A stretch of 32,718 nucleotides of DNA from Pseudomonadota bacterium (GCA_027487685.1 JAIYDC010000037.1:1-32718); one strand, 5' to 3'; counted from the first letter of the stretch, positions 16,933 through 25,498 are shown. The notes: generated from the letters alone by a model not told the origin. A program made the numbers and translations.

Positions 16933-17676
16933 TTAAGGCCCCAGCTTGGCCACTCCCATGTAAGATAAGAGTAAATTACGAGTCAGGGCGAACTCAAGCT
17001 CCGGGCAAACGATTCCGGTCCGGAGCATGTTCCAGCTTATGGTCGAGAGCTTGGGTCTGATCCCCGTGAGCGCCATGACCTCCATCCCTGCCTGGGCACA
17101 GTACGCACGAAGCTCTTCGGGTTTTATAAAGAGTTCGATCACGTGCATATTCTTTGGCGTGTTCTGAATGAACCACTCGAGAAGCTTGATCACAACCAGA
17201 TGCGCGAGAGGATTGCGGTTGAACGTGTGGAAAAAGAAGAGGCCTCCGGGGGCAAGAACACGGGAGAATTCACGGATCGCTCGCGCGGGGTCATCCACGT
17301 GCTCAAGGAAATCCATCGCCGTGACGACATCAAAACTCCGGTCTGGGTACGGAAGCTCGTAGGCGTCAGCGACGTCGTAACGGACAGTACCGCTCGTATC
17401 GTATCGTTTAGCGACTCTGAGGGATTCGGGAGAAAGATCAACTCCGGTTACGGCATAACCTTGGCGCGCCAGCTCGTTAGAGAGGAAGCCTCCTCCGCAG
17501 CCTACATCGAGAATTTGCTGGCCGCTGTGACCCATCGCCTGAAGTTTATTCAGGATCCATGGAAACTTGACCCGGTTTTCTGCGCGCAGAAGAGCGACAG
17601 GATCGTCATAGGCGGTATACCAACGGTCCCCATAAGTTTCGTAGATACTATTGTCTATCTGGCGATCGGTTTCCAC
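16933..17676 (-). CDS. UbiG-like SAM-dependent methyltransferase
   Basis: A 247-residue class I methyltransferase. Motif I ILDVGCGGG is at residues 55-63, the SAM-binding acid is Asp80 (VTGVDLS), and FDVVTAMDFLEHVDDP follows. The C-terminal part (GLFFFHTFNRNP, IKPEELRAYC) resembles UbiG, which O-methylates catechol rings of quinones. I chose GTG 17676, with GGAG 7 nt upstream; the frame is open further upstream, but that part overlaps the preceding gene. It overlaps that gene by 22 nt and is last in an operon with a type III polyketide synthase. It therefore more likely methylates a polyketide-derived phenol or pyrone than ubiquinone. Confidence 0.85.
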   Translation of the reverse strand: METDRQIDNSIYETYGDRWYTAYDDPVALLRAENRVKFPWILNKLQAMGHSGQQILDVGCGGGFLSNELARQGYAVTGVDLSPESLRVAKRYDTSGTVRYDVADAYELPYPDRSFDVVTAMDFLEHVDDPARAIREFSRVLAPGGLFFFHTFNRNPLAHLVVIKLLEWFIQNTPKNMHVIELFIKPEELRAYCAQAGMEVMALTGIRPKLSTISWNMLRTGIVCPELEFALTRNLLLSYMGVAKLGP

Positions 17677-18095
17677 AGGTAGCTCCAGAAAATGATTTGA
17701 TAAAAGAAGAATAGGCCCAAGACCACAGGCTGCGTAGCCAGCACGATATCTGTCGGATCGGTCCACCAAAGAAAGCCGGTGGCAACGAAGACCAAAGGGT
17801 GAAGGACGAAAAGGACTGCGTGGACCCAATGCTCACGCGCATCACACTCGCGGGCATGGACGAATTCGTCTTTTGTTACCAAGACGCAGGAAACGGCAGA
17901 GGCAGCGATAAAAATCTGAAGATGTGTCTCGGAGAATTCGAGGAATGCCGCCAACGAGATTGGAATAAAGACCGAGAGAGTATCCAACGGATGACCCATC
18001 CGCTCCCACGCACCTAAACCTCGACGGCGATGAATCCCCTCGTCATAAATCATGAGCATTCCCTGAAGCAATAATGGAAGGTAGAGAAGCTTCAC
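17655..18095 (-). CDS. His/Glu-rich membrane protein in a type III PKS operon
   Basis: A 146-residue integral membrane protein with four hydrophobic segments. Two cytoplasmic-face-like stretches are unusually rich in metal-type ligands: residues 19-38 with Glu19, His22, Glu31, His35 and Asp38 (DEGIHRRRGLGAWERMGHPLD), and residues 76-99 with Asp76, Glu77, His80, Glu83, Glu88, His89, His92 and His99. This spacing suggests a membrane metalloenzyme, such as a hydroxylase or desaturase-like protein, but no named family fits with certainty. It begins at GTG, overlapping the PKS stop by 4 nt (GTGA), and its end overlaps the methyltransferase start. It is therefore tightly coupled to both and probably acts on the same product. 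Confidence 0.75.
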   Translation of the reverse strand: MKLLYLPLLLQGMLMIYDEGIHRRRGLGAWERMGHPLDTLSVFIPISLAAFLEFSETHLQIFIAASAVSCVLVTKDEFVHARECDAREHWVHAVLFVLHPLVFVATGFLWWTDPTDIVLATQPVVLGLFFFYQIIFWSYLWKPIAR

Positions 18096-19183
18096 AAGTT
18101 AACCTCGAAGACTGATCCAAAGATCGTGAGACCGGGCCCAAAGGCAAAGCTCACGATAAGGGTGCCGGCCGGTGGCCCTGAACTTAGGATCTCCTGCCAA
18201 ACGTGGGGAAGGGTGGCCGACGACATGTTCCCACGAGCGAAGAGGACGGCCTTACTTTGCCGTACCTGATCATCCCCGAGTTCAAGCTTCTTCTGGACCG
18301 CTTCGATGATCTTAGGTCCACCTGGATGTACAGCGAAGATGGCCTTCGTACGAAGCTCGGCCGACGAAACCCCGGCCTTCTGAGAGAGCTCTTCGAGAAA
18401 ATCCGGCAAATAATCACGGATCTTGAACGGAACTTCCTTAGATAGAGTCATCATCATTCCCGTGGGCCCCGGGATCCATGTCATATCGTCTGAAGAATCT
18501 GGGATCATGCGCTCACGGATCGCAAGGATTCGTAGACCTCGGGGAGCAAGTCCTACCGTGTACTTGATATGACCATCGGCAAACAAGCTCTGAACCACCA
18601 TCTGCTCCGGGGTCGAAACCATCGGATCAAGGTGAAGAGAGCAAAGTTCATTATGGACAACGTCGACGTCTTCGCCACTCCCGAGCACAAGTCCGCGCCC
18701 AAGTCGGATAGCTGGGAGTGAGGCATAGCAGCCCATATGGTAGGCGTGAGTTACCGCCGTGGCACCGGCCCTGTTAGAAAAAAAACGTTGGACTGGGCTT
18801 GGAGAAAGATAACCCGTACAGCTGACGTGAACGACGTGGGCCGGAGTCTTATTGCTGTAGAGCTCTTCTAGAACTCTATCCACCGCCCGACCATAAAAAA
18901 GATTGCGCTCTCGAGAAGACACCCCGCTGGGCGCCTGTGCAGATATCCGGTAGATGGCGTGGGACTCCCAATCTTCATCCAAATCGTCGCATTCATAATA
19001 GCGCTCCCGGATGTAGCTAGCGGGTAAACAAAACCGGGCGAGCCGATCGACGTCGATGGCCTCACCTCGCACTTGTGCCGAACGCAAGTGCGCTTGTAAA
19101 AGCCAACGGGTTGTCTTTTCCTGCGGAAGATGGTGAGGGGGTAGAACGGATTTGAAATCATAAAGGTAGGTATTTATTTCCAT
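18092..19183 (-). CDS. Type III polyketide synthase (chalcone/stilbene synthase family)
   Basis: Homodimeric ketosynthase that extends an acyl-CoA starter with malonyl-CoA and cyclises the chain to an alkylresorcinol, alkylpyrone or similar product. The catalytic triad is in place: Cys152 (HMGCYASLPAIRLG), His286 (AVHPGGPKI) and Asn319 (ARGNMSSATLP), with spacing close to chalcone synthase. The FGPG loop (FAFGPGLT, residues 346-353) is also present. The 363-residue length is normal. The N-terminal 60 residues are less conserved. It is the first gene of a three-gene operon followed by a membrane protein and a methyltransferase. Starter and ring type cannot be read from sequence. Confidence 0.93.
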   Translation of the reverse strand: MEINTYLYDFKSVLPPHHLPQEKTTRWLLQAHLRSAQVRGEAIDVDRLARFCLPASYIRERYYECDDLDEDWESHAIYRISAQAPSGVSSRERNLFYGRAVDRVLEELYSNKTPAHVVHVSCTGYLSPSPVQRFFSNRAGATAVTHAYHMGCYASLPAIRLGRGLVLGSGEDVDVVHNELCSLHLDPMVSTPEQMVVQSLFADGHIKYTVGLAPRGLRILAIRERMIPDSSDDMTWIPGPTGMMMTLSKEVPFKIRDYLPDFLEELSQKAGVSSAELRTKAIFAVHPGGPKIIEAVQKKLELGDDQVRQSKAVLFARGNMSSATLPHVWQEILSSGPPAGTLIVSFAFGPGLTIFGSVFEVNL

Positions 19184-19303
19184 GAACGGTTTCTAGCACA
19201 TATCCTTGGCCACGGAATGGCCCAGGCCAGCGGAGCGAAGCTATGTCTGAGGTAAAAATGCTAAATCTTGTAGAGAAGTGGTGATCGAGTGCATAATTGT
19301 CTC

Positions 19304-20086
19304 ATGCGATTCATTATCTTTCTTCTGCTCGCCCTTAGTTTTTCACCCTTGAGCTTTGCTCAGAAGAGCCTTAGTCGTGAGTCTTTCATGGTAAACGTTC
19401 GGCCAACACTAAGCGGCATCCTGAGTGATTTCTATCAGATGGTGACACTCTTTCCCGAATTTCCCCGGGAGCTCATTCCTGTTATCCAGGGCCTCGATGA
19501 TCTCACTCCCCAAAAGGAGCTCCTCCTCTCGACTTGCCCAAGGCGAATAGATGCGAAGTGCAAAATGACTCTCAATGACATCAGGAATCGACTGGCACGG
19601 CTTCGCGCTCAAACCATCGTGCTTCTAAACGCTCAAAGACCCTCGTCTTCTCTCTACATCAATTCTCTGGCCGGATTGCGCCTGGTCACTGAGTTTGATG
19701 AGGAACTTGAAGAAGTGAAGGGGCTTCTCGACAACACCTCATTCCTGATCTCTGCCGCTATCCCACAGAAGCGTGAGACCTACCTCATTCTCAAAGAGCT
19801 CGATGAGTTGAACACTCTCCTCTCCCTGGCCGTTGTTGAACACATACCCTTTCTTTACAAGGAAGACTTCCGCAACTTTTTCTTTAACTTCGTCCACCCG
19901 ATCCAGCAGCAGATTTCGAAAAACAGCAATCATCAGTACGTGAATAGGAACATCACGGCCCTCAATTTTGCGGTGAACCTTCTTAACCAGACACTCACAA
20001 AAAAGAAGAAAACTCCCGAAGGTATGGGTCCTTTTCTGGCCGCCATTCACAACCGGTGGAACTCAGTCTTGCGCAACTACCTTTAA
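19304..20086 (+). CDS. Secreted helical protein of unknown function
   Basis: About 260 residues with an N-terminal signal peptide (MRFIIFLLLALSFSPLSFAQ). I prefer the ATG at 19304, where the signal peptide is compact; an in-frame GTG at 19289 would add five residues. The mature part is helical with a repeated Leu pattern, and its two cysteines (STCPRRIDAKC) may form a disulfide. No family is recognised. It is divergent from the type III PKS gene across about 120 nt and ends just before a strong terminator hairpin shared with rpsU. Confidence 0.7.
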   Translation: MRFIIFLLLALSFSPLSFAQKSLSRESFMVNVRPTLSGILSDFYQMVTLFPEFPRELIPVIQGLDDLTPQKELLLSTCPRRIDAKCKMTLNDIRNRLARLRAQTIVLLNAQRPSSSLYINSLAGLRLVTEFDEELEEVKGLLDNTSFLISAAIPQKRETYLILKELDELNTLLSLAVVEHIPFLYKEDFRNFFFNFVHPIQQQISKNSNHQYVNRNITALNFAVNLLNQTLTKKKKTPEGMGPFLAAIHNRWNSVLRNYL

Positions 20087-20093
20087 AACAGGC

Positions 20094-20124
20094 AAAAAAA
20101 AGGCCGCCTTTCGGCGGCCCCTTT
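20094..20124. terminator. Bidirectional intrinsic terminator between the secreted-protein gene and rpsU
   Basis: GGCCGCC (20102-20108), a 4-nt TTTC loop and GGCGGCC (20113-20119) form a perfect 7-bp stem. On the minus strand it is followed by eight Us, a textbook terminator for rpsU. On the plus strand the tail is CCTTTC, so it probably works less well in that direction. Confidence 0.9.
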
Positions 20125-20158
20125 CACATGGTCCTGAGGAGGGATCCTGCGTAAAAAC

Positions 20159-20374
20159 TTAGTACTTGGTACGAGATCTTCCGCGAACGTCAGTCTTGTG
20201 ACGGCGCTTATCAGCGTTTTCAAGTTTTTCTTTCATCTTAACAGAAGGCTTTCTATACTCAGAGCGAGCGCGGTATTCCTTCACGATGCCGTAAGCATCA
20301 CAAAGGCGCTTAAATTTCTTAATCGCTTTTTCTGCGGGAAATCTGTCGTCAATTGAAATCATAATTGTAGACAT
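20159..20374 (-). CDS. rpsU: Small ribosomal subunit protein bS21
   Basis: A 71-residue very basic protein of the 30S subunit platform, needed for mRNA recruitment during initiation. It matches bS21 in the pattern 'AEKAIKKFKRLCDAYGIVKEYRARSEYRKPS' at residues 14-44, followed by a Lys/Arg-rich helix (ENADKRRHKT) and a RTKY end. I chose the ATG at 20374, which gives exactly the usual length; AAGGGGG lies 11 nt upstream. The frame is open back to 20401 without adding conserved sequence. It is transcribed alone and is divergent from rarA. Confidence 0.93.
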   Translation of the reverse strand: MSTIMISIDDRFPAEKAIKKFKRLCDAYGIVKEYRARSEYRKPSVKMKEKLENADKRRHKTDVRGRSRTKY

Positions 20375-20428
20375 GCTCTTACACCCCCTTCTGCATGACA
20401 TTCGTAAGCCGAAACAGCTTAATAAAAC

Positions 20429-20487
20429 TTAGGTTGAAGAACTTAACCTTTATGATATTGCACGTCAAGAAATGACTTCGTGCAAAA
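20429..20487 (-). promoter_or_regulatory. Candidate rpsU promoter with overlapping dyad
   Basis: On the minus strand TTGACG and TAAGTT stand 17 nt apart, roughly 70-100 nt before the rpsU start. The -35 lies inside a dyad TTGCACG (20458-20464) / CGTGCAA (20479-20485), which encloses a TCA/TGA inner match. A second dyad, AGGTT/AACCT (20431-20449), covers the -10. The dyads could be operators or RNA structure; neither is proven. Confidence 0.35.
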
Positions 20488-20513
20488 ATGCGAAATATTT
20501 GATAGAAGGGGTA

Positions 20514-21752
20514 ATGCAACTCAACGCTTTTGATACCGGATTGCTCCATGACATGCCTCTTGCCGCTAAGCTGAGGCCCAAGACCCTCGATCAGTTTTTC
20601 GGTCAGCCGAAGATCCGGACTCAACTCGAGAAACTCACCTCACACCCAAGGCACGTTGTCTTTTGGGGCCCGCCAGGTACAGGTAAAACAACACTCGCCC
20701 ATATCGTTTCCGGGAAAATCGGCCGGGAGCTTCACCTTTTCAGTGCCGTAACTTCCGGAATTCCAGAGCTCAAACGACTTATTCAGGAAATGCTGGACCG
20801 TAGGAATCAATTCGGGAAAGAGGCGATACTCTTTATTGATGAAATTCACAGGTTCAATAAATCCCAACAAGACGCACTCCTGCCATATCTGGAGAATGGG
20901 GATTTTCTCTTCATTGGTGCAACTACGGAGTATCCTCACACCTCGCTCAACAAGGCGCTCATCTCTAGAGTATCACTGATCGAACTGGTTCAACTGACGG
21001 GAAACGATCTCGAGCAAATCCTCAACCGAGGATTGGCAGACCTGGGCCGCCCTGAGCTTTCTGCGTATGTCCCTGAGCTTGCCCGGCTTTCTAACGGTGA
21101 CGCTCGCTTCGCTTTAAACCAACTCGCACGCCTTGCCGCCTTTACTGAACATGAGCTTACGCAAAAGGAGCGGGTCCTCAAGGAACTGTTTGAGCACGCC
21201 CGCCAATACGACCGAAACGCAAACCGCCACTACGACGTTATATCAGCTTTCATTAAATCCATACGCGGTTCCGATCCGGACGCGGCCCTCCTCTACCTGG
21301 CGATCATGCTCGATGGAGGAGAGGAGCCAGAGTTCATCGCCCGCCGCCTGATGGTTCTCGCCTCAGAGGATGTGGGTCTGGCCAATTCGCAGGCGCTCCA
21401 GGTCACAAGCAACGCTCACTATGTGGTTAAGCAGCTCGGAATGCCTGAGGCACGGATAACTCTTGCGCAGGCGACGGTCTTCCTGGCCTTGTCTCCTAAG
21501 TCAAACTCAGTTTATCTCGCTGTGGATGCTGCCCTTGCGTTCGTAAAAGAAAATCCCACGATCGAAGTTCCTGGCCATCTTTCTAACGTTTCGCCGGACA
21601 AGAAAAATTATAAGTATCCGCATTCCTACCCTCTCCACTGGGTAGAACAACGCTATTTACCTGTGGCGGTTCGAGAGAAGTTTTTAATCCCCGGGGAGAC
21701 TGGATCGGAGAAAGTTCTGGTCGAACAATGGAAATCGGTAACGAAGAAATAG
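20514..21752 (+). CDS. rarA: Replication-associated recombination ATPase RarA (MgsA)
   Basis: AAA+ ATPase related to clamp-loader subunits and eukaryotic WRNIP1, acting at stalled or gapped replication forks. Walker A is GPPGTGKT (residues 52-59), Walker B with the DEIHRF signature is ILFIDEIHRF (105-114), and sensor 1 is IGATTE (134-139). The C-terminal part has the MgsA tetramerisation features LDGGEEPEFIARRLMVLASEDVG and YKYPH. The ATG at 20514 has GAAGGGG 5 nt upstream; an upstream in-frame ATG at 20472 lacks a site and lies in the rpsU promoter dyad. At 412 residues it is slightly shorter than E. coli RarA. Confidence 0.95.
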   Translation: MQLNAFDTGLLHDMPLAAKLRPKTLDQFFGQPKIRTQLEKLTSHPRHVVFWGPPGTGKTTLAHIVSGKIGRELHLFSAVTSGIPELKRLIQEMLDRRNQFGKEAILFIDEIHRFNKSQQDALLPYLENGDFLFIGATTEYPHTSLNKALISRVSLIELVQLTGNDLEQILNRGLADLGRPELSAYVPELARLSNGDARFALNQLARLAAFTEHELTQKERVLKELFEHARQYDRNANRHYDVISAFIKSIRGSDPDAALLYLAIMLDGGEEPEFIARRLMVLASEDVGLANSQALQVTSNAHYVVKQLGMPEARITLAQATVFLALSPKSNSVYLAVDAALAFVKENPTIEVPGHLSNVSPDKKNYKYPHSYPLHWVEQRYLPVAVREKFLIPGETGSEKVLVEQWKSVTKK

Positions 21753-22047
21753 CATCTTCATCTACAAGCAGATTTAACCTTAACCATACGGTAGGTCCTC
21801 AGCTTAGTGGCCGACTTTTGAGCTTAAAAACCAAGTCCATCGTTTCGGAGAAGTTGAGAAAACAATCTTCGTCACTGTGGCATTTTGGGGAGCAGAAAGA
21901 GCAAGAGGTGGGACAATGGGGCACACAGGGACATGAGAATGATAAAACGAGGCCATAGAGATCAAAAAGCTTGGTTTGGAAATTGCTTCATTCATTTGTC
22001 TCGTCGAGGGTCATTTCTCCAAAAGACGCTACACAGAGGAAGACAAA
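21753..22047. other. Intergenic region downstream of rarA, no gene seen
   Basis: About 295 nt without a convincing gene or terminator. It contains two direct GGGACA copies (21910-21933) around ATGGGGCACACA. Frames crossing it lack ribosome binding sites. It probably carries the promoter of the membrane-protein gene that follows, but I cannot place the hexamers. Confidence 0.4.
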
Positions 22048-22575
22048 ATGGATTCAGATTTAAAGGCAACAGAGACAGCAGAACTAAAACACTGCACGCA
22101 AATCATCAGCCTTTTCGTCGGCGGCCTTCTGTTTATCTTGGGTCTCTCAGGAATTCTTTTTGAAGGCTTTGCTGGCCTGCACTTGAGTACCATCTACAGC
22201 ACTATAATCGTGGCGTCTGGAACGCTCCTCTTCTATACGGGATATAAAAACAAAAGCCTTGACGCCTTCCTTTCCTGTCTATGTTTTTCAGTATTCTATG
22301 GCCTCCAGGCCATCGCCGGGTGGGTCTTTGGAAGGCCGGGAGTGCCGAGCATTGGCCTGGATAACTTTGATAGTAAGTGGATCAAGATCATCCCGAATGT
22401 TCACGAATTAGGTCGAAACGATCACATCTTAAACTCTATCCTATCTCTGGTACTCCTGGGCGGCGCGATCGACTGGTGGCGACGGCACAGTGAGGGAGGC
22501 CACCAAAAAGAGACTATCCGAGAGGTTCAACGAGGGGTGATGGGACGTGTCCGAGACTACTCAGGAAGGGCATAA
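22048..22575 (+). CDS. Four-helix membrane protein, DUF4383-like
   Basis: A 175-residue inner-membrane protein with four hydrophobic segments at about residues 20-40, 50-68, 76-96 and 128-146. The start at 22048 has GAGGAAG 7 nt upstream; the frame is open to 21976 but without a site. The arrangement (an 'F.GGLLFILGLSGILF' first helix, a 'HLSTIY' loop and a final helix after 'NDHILNSILSLVLLGGA') resembles DUF4383 membrane proteins of unknown function. This is a pattern match at moderate strength. It is monocistronic and convergent with the E2/lpd operon, separated by a hairpin terminator. Confidence 0.7.
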   Translation: MDSDLKATETAELKHCTQIISLFVGGLLFILGLSGILFEGFAGLHLSTIYSTIIVASGTLLFYTGYKNKSLDAFLSCLCFSVFYGLQAIAGWVFGRPGVPSIGLDNFDSKWIKIIPNVHELGRNDHILNSILSLVLLGGAIDWWRRHSEGGHQKETIREVQRGVMGRVRDYSGRA

Positions 22576-22603
22576 GACCTTAACGAAGTCTTATCGAAGG
22601 GTA

Positions 22604-22636
22604 CAAATAGAAGAAGGGCCTCAAAAGAGGCCCTTC
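22604..22636 (-). terminator. Intrinsic terminator of the lpd-E2 operon
   Basis: A perfect 10-bp stem, GAAGGGCCTC (22613-22622) and GAGGCCCTTC (22627-22636), with a 4-nt loop. On the minus strand it is followed by TTCTATTTG, a fair U-rich tail. On the plus strand the tail is A-rich, so termination of the convergent gene is less certain. Confidence 0.8.
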
Positions 22637-22641
22637 AAAAA

Positions 22642-23958
22642 CTAGATCAATGTGTCGATATTCATGGTCTCAAGATAGTTCTTCACACTGGCGAGGAACT
22701 TTGAACCGAGTTCACCGTCGATAAGGCGATGGTCGTAGGTATGAGTCCCGTACATCATATGGCGGATAGCAATCGCATCATCATCCATGACCATCACGCG
22801 CTTCTTTATCACACCCGTGCAGAATATTCCGACCTGGGGCTGAAGGATGACCGGAGTTGCGATGAGCGTGCCGAATGAACCATTATTGGTAAATGTGTAC
22901 GTTCCTCCTGAGAGGTCGTCCATGGTGAGCTTCTTCGTCCGTGCCTTATTTGCCAGAACATCAAGCTGGCGGGCAAGACCCGTAAGATTGAGATCGCCGG
23001 CATTTTTAACAACAGGCACAACAAGACCATTCCCTGGAACCGCGACAGCACAACCGAGGTGGATATCCTTTTTTATAACAATGTTATCGCCCTCGATCGA
23101 GGCATTAACCAGTGGATGTTCCTTCAAGGCTTGAACGAGAGCATAAAGGATGAAGTGGGAGTACGTAAGGTTGATACCTTCGCGTTTTTTAAAGTCGTTC
23201 TTAATCTTTTCCCGCTGCTTCACCAGATTGGTCATATCGATCTCATCAATTGAGTTCACGTGGGGTGAAGTCTGCTTGGAGATGACCATATTCTTCGCGA
23301 TCGCCCTGCGCATGTTGTCCATAGCAATAACTTCAACTCGACCAGAGGAGCGAGTTTCCGTAACACCAGAGAGGACAGGGCCAGTAGATGAAGCCGCCGG
23401 TTTTGCAGCACTTGCCTGTGGCGCTGCCGCCTTCGATCCGCGGGAGGCGATATAAGTTTCGAGATCGGATTTGTTAACGCGACCGCCGGCACCAGAACCT
23501 TTTACGCTCTTAAGCTCAGCTAACGGAATTCCTGCGTCCCGGGCCAGGGCCTTAACAAGAGGAGTGTAGAAGCGGAAGCCTTGTTCAGCATCCTCAGCAG
23601 CATGGGCAGACGCTTGGTTGTTTGCAGAAGGATTTGCCGATGTAGCTCCAGTGCTTTTCTCAGGCGCACTTGCGACTGGCGCTGATGCAACAGGAGCGGC
23701 ATCAACTTTGGCGTTCATATCATCTTCGATAATAGCTATCGGTCTACCGACATCAACGGTCGTGCCCTCAGGGTAGAGAAGCTGAACAATTTTACCGTGA
23801 ACAGGAGACGGAATTTCAGATTCGACCTTGTCGGTTGAGATCTCGAGGAGGATTGCGTCGAGTTCGATCACTTCTCCGGGTTGCTTGTGCCATTTCGTGA
23901 TAGTACCCGTCGTGATCGACTCTCCCATCTGAGGCATGACGACTTCAATTTTTGCCAT
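22642..23958 (-). CDS. 2-oxoacid dehydrogenase complex E2 (dihydrolipoyl acyltransferase)
   Basis: Core enzyme that moves acyl groups from lipoamide to CoA. Domains in order: a lipoyl domain (residues 2-80, lipoyl Lys44 in STDKVES), an Ala/Ser-rich linker, a peripheral subunit-binding domain (131-170) and a catalytic domain with His410 and Asp414 in TYDHRLIDGELG. The C-terminal NNGSFGTLIATPVI region resembles branched-chain or Bacteroidetes-type E2s as much as SucB, so the acyl substrate is left open. AGGAG is 6 nt before the ATG. It lies 16 nt after lpd; no E1 gene is in the window, so E1 must be encoded elsewhere. Confidence 0.92.
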   Translation of the reverse strand: MAKIEVVMPQMGESITTGTITKWHKQPGEVIELDAILLEISTDKVESEIPSPVHGKIVQLLYPEGTTVDVGRPIAIIEDDMNAKVDAAPVASAPVASAPEKSTGATSANPSANNQASAHAAEDAEQGFRFYTPLVKALARDAGIPLAELKSVKGSGAGGRVNKSDLETYIASRGSKAAAPQASAAKPAASSTGPVLSGVTETRSSGRVEVIAMDNMRRAIAKNMVISKQTSPHVNSIDEIDMTNLVKQREKIKNDFKKREGINLTYSHFILYALVQALKEHPLVNASIEGDNIVIKKDIHLGCAVAVPGNGLVVPVVKNAGDLNLTGLARQLDVLANKARTKKLTMDDLSGGTYTFTNNGSFGTLIATPVILQPQVGIFCTGVIKKRVMVMDDDAIAIRHMMYGTHTYDHRLIDGELGSKFLASVKNYLETMNIDTLI

Positions 23959-23974
23959 ATGATTCTCCTAAAGT

Positions 23975-25366
23975 TTAAAGATTAAGTGCTCGGCCCTTCG
24001 CCGCCAAAACCGCTTCGCCCAGGAACTCTCCCAGAGTAGGGTGCGGATGGATGGTAGCGAAGATTTCTTCGTCGATACCTTCCATGGTTCGGAAAAGCAC
24101 ATATTCGTGGATCAGTTCGGTGGCTTGGGTTCCGACGATGTGGGCACCCAGTAATTCGCCGTGTTTGCCGGTAAGAACCTTGATGAATCCAGTGTTCTCA
24201 TTTGAAGCGATCGCCTTGCCGTTGGCCATGAACGGAGCTTTCCCGACCTTGTACTCGATGCCTTTCTCCTTCAGCGCGCGCTCAGTGAATCCGACGGATG
24301 CGACTTGGGGCTGGCAATACGTACAGCCGGGGATATTCATTTTGTCGATGGCGTGAGGATGCTGACCGGCCAAGTGCTCGGCGGCGACCACTCCCTCATG
24401 AGACGCAGCGTGCGCGAGAAGAGGAGGTCCCGATACGTCGCCGATGGCGTAAATACCAGGTACCGAAGTCTCGTACATGTTGTTAACGGCAACAAATCCT
24501 CGCTCAGTTTTTACACCGATTTTTTCAAGGCCAAAGCCCTCCGTGACGCCGGTCATACCGACAGCGATGAGACCCATTTCAAACTTGTGCTCAGCCTTTT
24601 TACCACCTTCGGTGACTGTGAAGGTGACGTCGTTACCATTGTTCTTAGCGGTGACGCCTTCGATACCGAGGTGAAGCTTTATACCCAGCTTTTTGTAGGC
24701 ACGCTCAACCTCGACAGAGCAATCGGTGTCCTCGATAGGGAGGAGATTTTTTTGCATTTCAAAAATCGTTACTTCAACCCCAAAGGCGTTCCAAAAATAG
24801 GCAAACTCCACGCCAATAGCACCTGCTCCGACGATGCCAACCGACTTAGGAAGTTTTTCAATCTTCAACGCCTCCCAGGCACCCACGAGACGCTTGTTGT
24901 CGTGCTCGAGCCCAGGGAAGGTCCGGTATTTAGCACCGGTTGCGATAATCGCGTTTGTAAAATTAAGAGTTTCCTTTTTGCCGTCAGTCATTGTGACTTC
25001 AAGAGAGGTTTTAGAGGTAAAAACGCCCTTACCATTAATGACTTCAATTTTATTCTTCTTCATGAGGAAGGAGATGCCCTTCGACATATTTTCAGCGATG
25101 GTATTGGCACGCTTCACTGCGACGGTAGCGTCGAGACTTTTGAGTTCGACGTTGATTCCGAGGGCCTTCATGTCGTGAACCTCGTGGACAGCGTGGGCGG
25201 ACTTGAGGAGAGCTTTGGTCGGAATGCAACCTCGATTGAGGCATACCCCACCGAGCTTATCAGCTTCAACGATCGCAACTTTTTTTCCTAACTGGGTAGC
25301 GCGAATGGCAGCAACGTAACCGCCGGGACCAGCGCCCAAAACTACCACATCAAACGTTTTGGCCAT
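23975..25366 (-). CDS. lpd: Dihydrolipoyl dehydrogenase (E3)
   Basis: FAD flavoprotein that reoxidises dihydrolipoamide of 2-oxoacid dehydrogenase complexes with NAD+. The FAD motif GAGPGG is at residues 11-16, the redox disulfide is Cys42/Cys47 (GGVCLNRGCIPTKA), the NAD-binding motif is VGAGAIGVEFA near residue 180, and the C-terminal catalytic pair is His442/Glu447 (HPHPTLGEF). The 463-residue length is standard. AAGGA precedes the ATG by 9 nt. It is the promoter-proximal gene of a two-gene operon with E2 and is divergent from the exonuclease operon. Confidence 0.96.
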   Translation of the reverse strand: MAKTFDVVVLGAGPGGYVAAIRATQLGKKVAIVEADKLGGVCLNRGCIPTKALLKSAHAVHEVHDMKALGINVELKSLDATVAVKRANTIAENMSKGISFLMKKNKIEVINGKGVFTSKTSLEVTMTDGKKETLNFTNAIIATGAKYRTFPGLEHDNKRLVGAWEALKIEKLPKSVGIVGAGAIGVEFAYFWNAFGVEVTIFEMQKNLLPIEDTDCSVEVERAYKKLGIKLHLGIEGVTAKNNGNDVTFTVTEGGKKAEHKFEMGLIAVGMTGVTEGFGLEKIGVKTERGFVAVNNMYETSVPGIYAIGDVSGPPLLAHAASHEGVVAAEHLAGQHPHAIDKMNIPGCTYCQPQVASVGFTERALKEKGIEYKVGKAPFMANGKAIASNENTGFIKVLTGKHGELLGAHIVGTQATELIHEYVLFRTMEGIDEEIFATIHPHPTLGEFLGEAVLAAKGRALNL

Positions 25367-25498
25367 AATCAGAAATCCTTTGTTTCCAGACTAACTCTAA
25401 ATGTCCCGAAATCATGGGCTTTGCGCTCCGCACTTGTCAATCAACAGGAGACCCTTTTCTCTAGACGAAACAGCGTTAGAAAAGCTATAAGACACTCT

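Noticed and set aside
17677-17829. Upstream extension of the methyltransferase frame to 298 residues
   Set aside because: The extra 51 residues overlap the membrane-protein gene out of frame and lack methyltransferase similarity, while GTG 17676 has a good GGAG site.
21910-21933. Two GGGACA copies resembling ends of a REP-associated (IS200-like) element
   Set aside because: There is no transposase, no palindrome and no second end in the region; two six-base copies are not enough.
24305-25291. Long (328-codon) open frame on the plus strand
   Set aside because: It is antisense to lpd, which has complete catalytic motifs; the frame has no ribosome binding site or recognisable domain and arises from codon bias of lpd.
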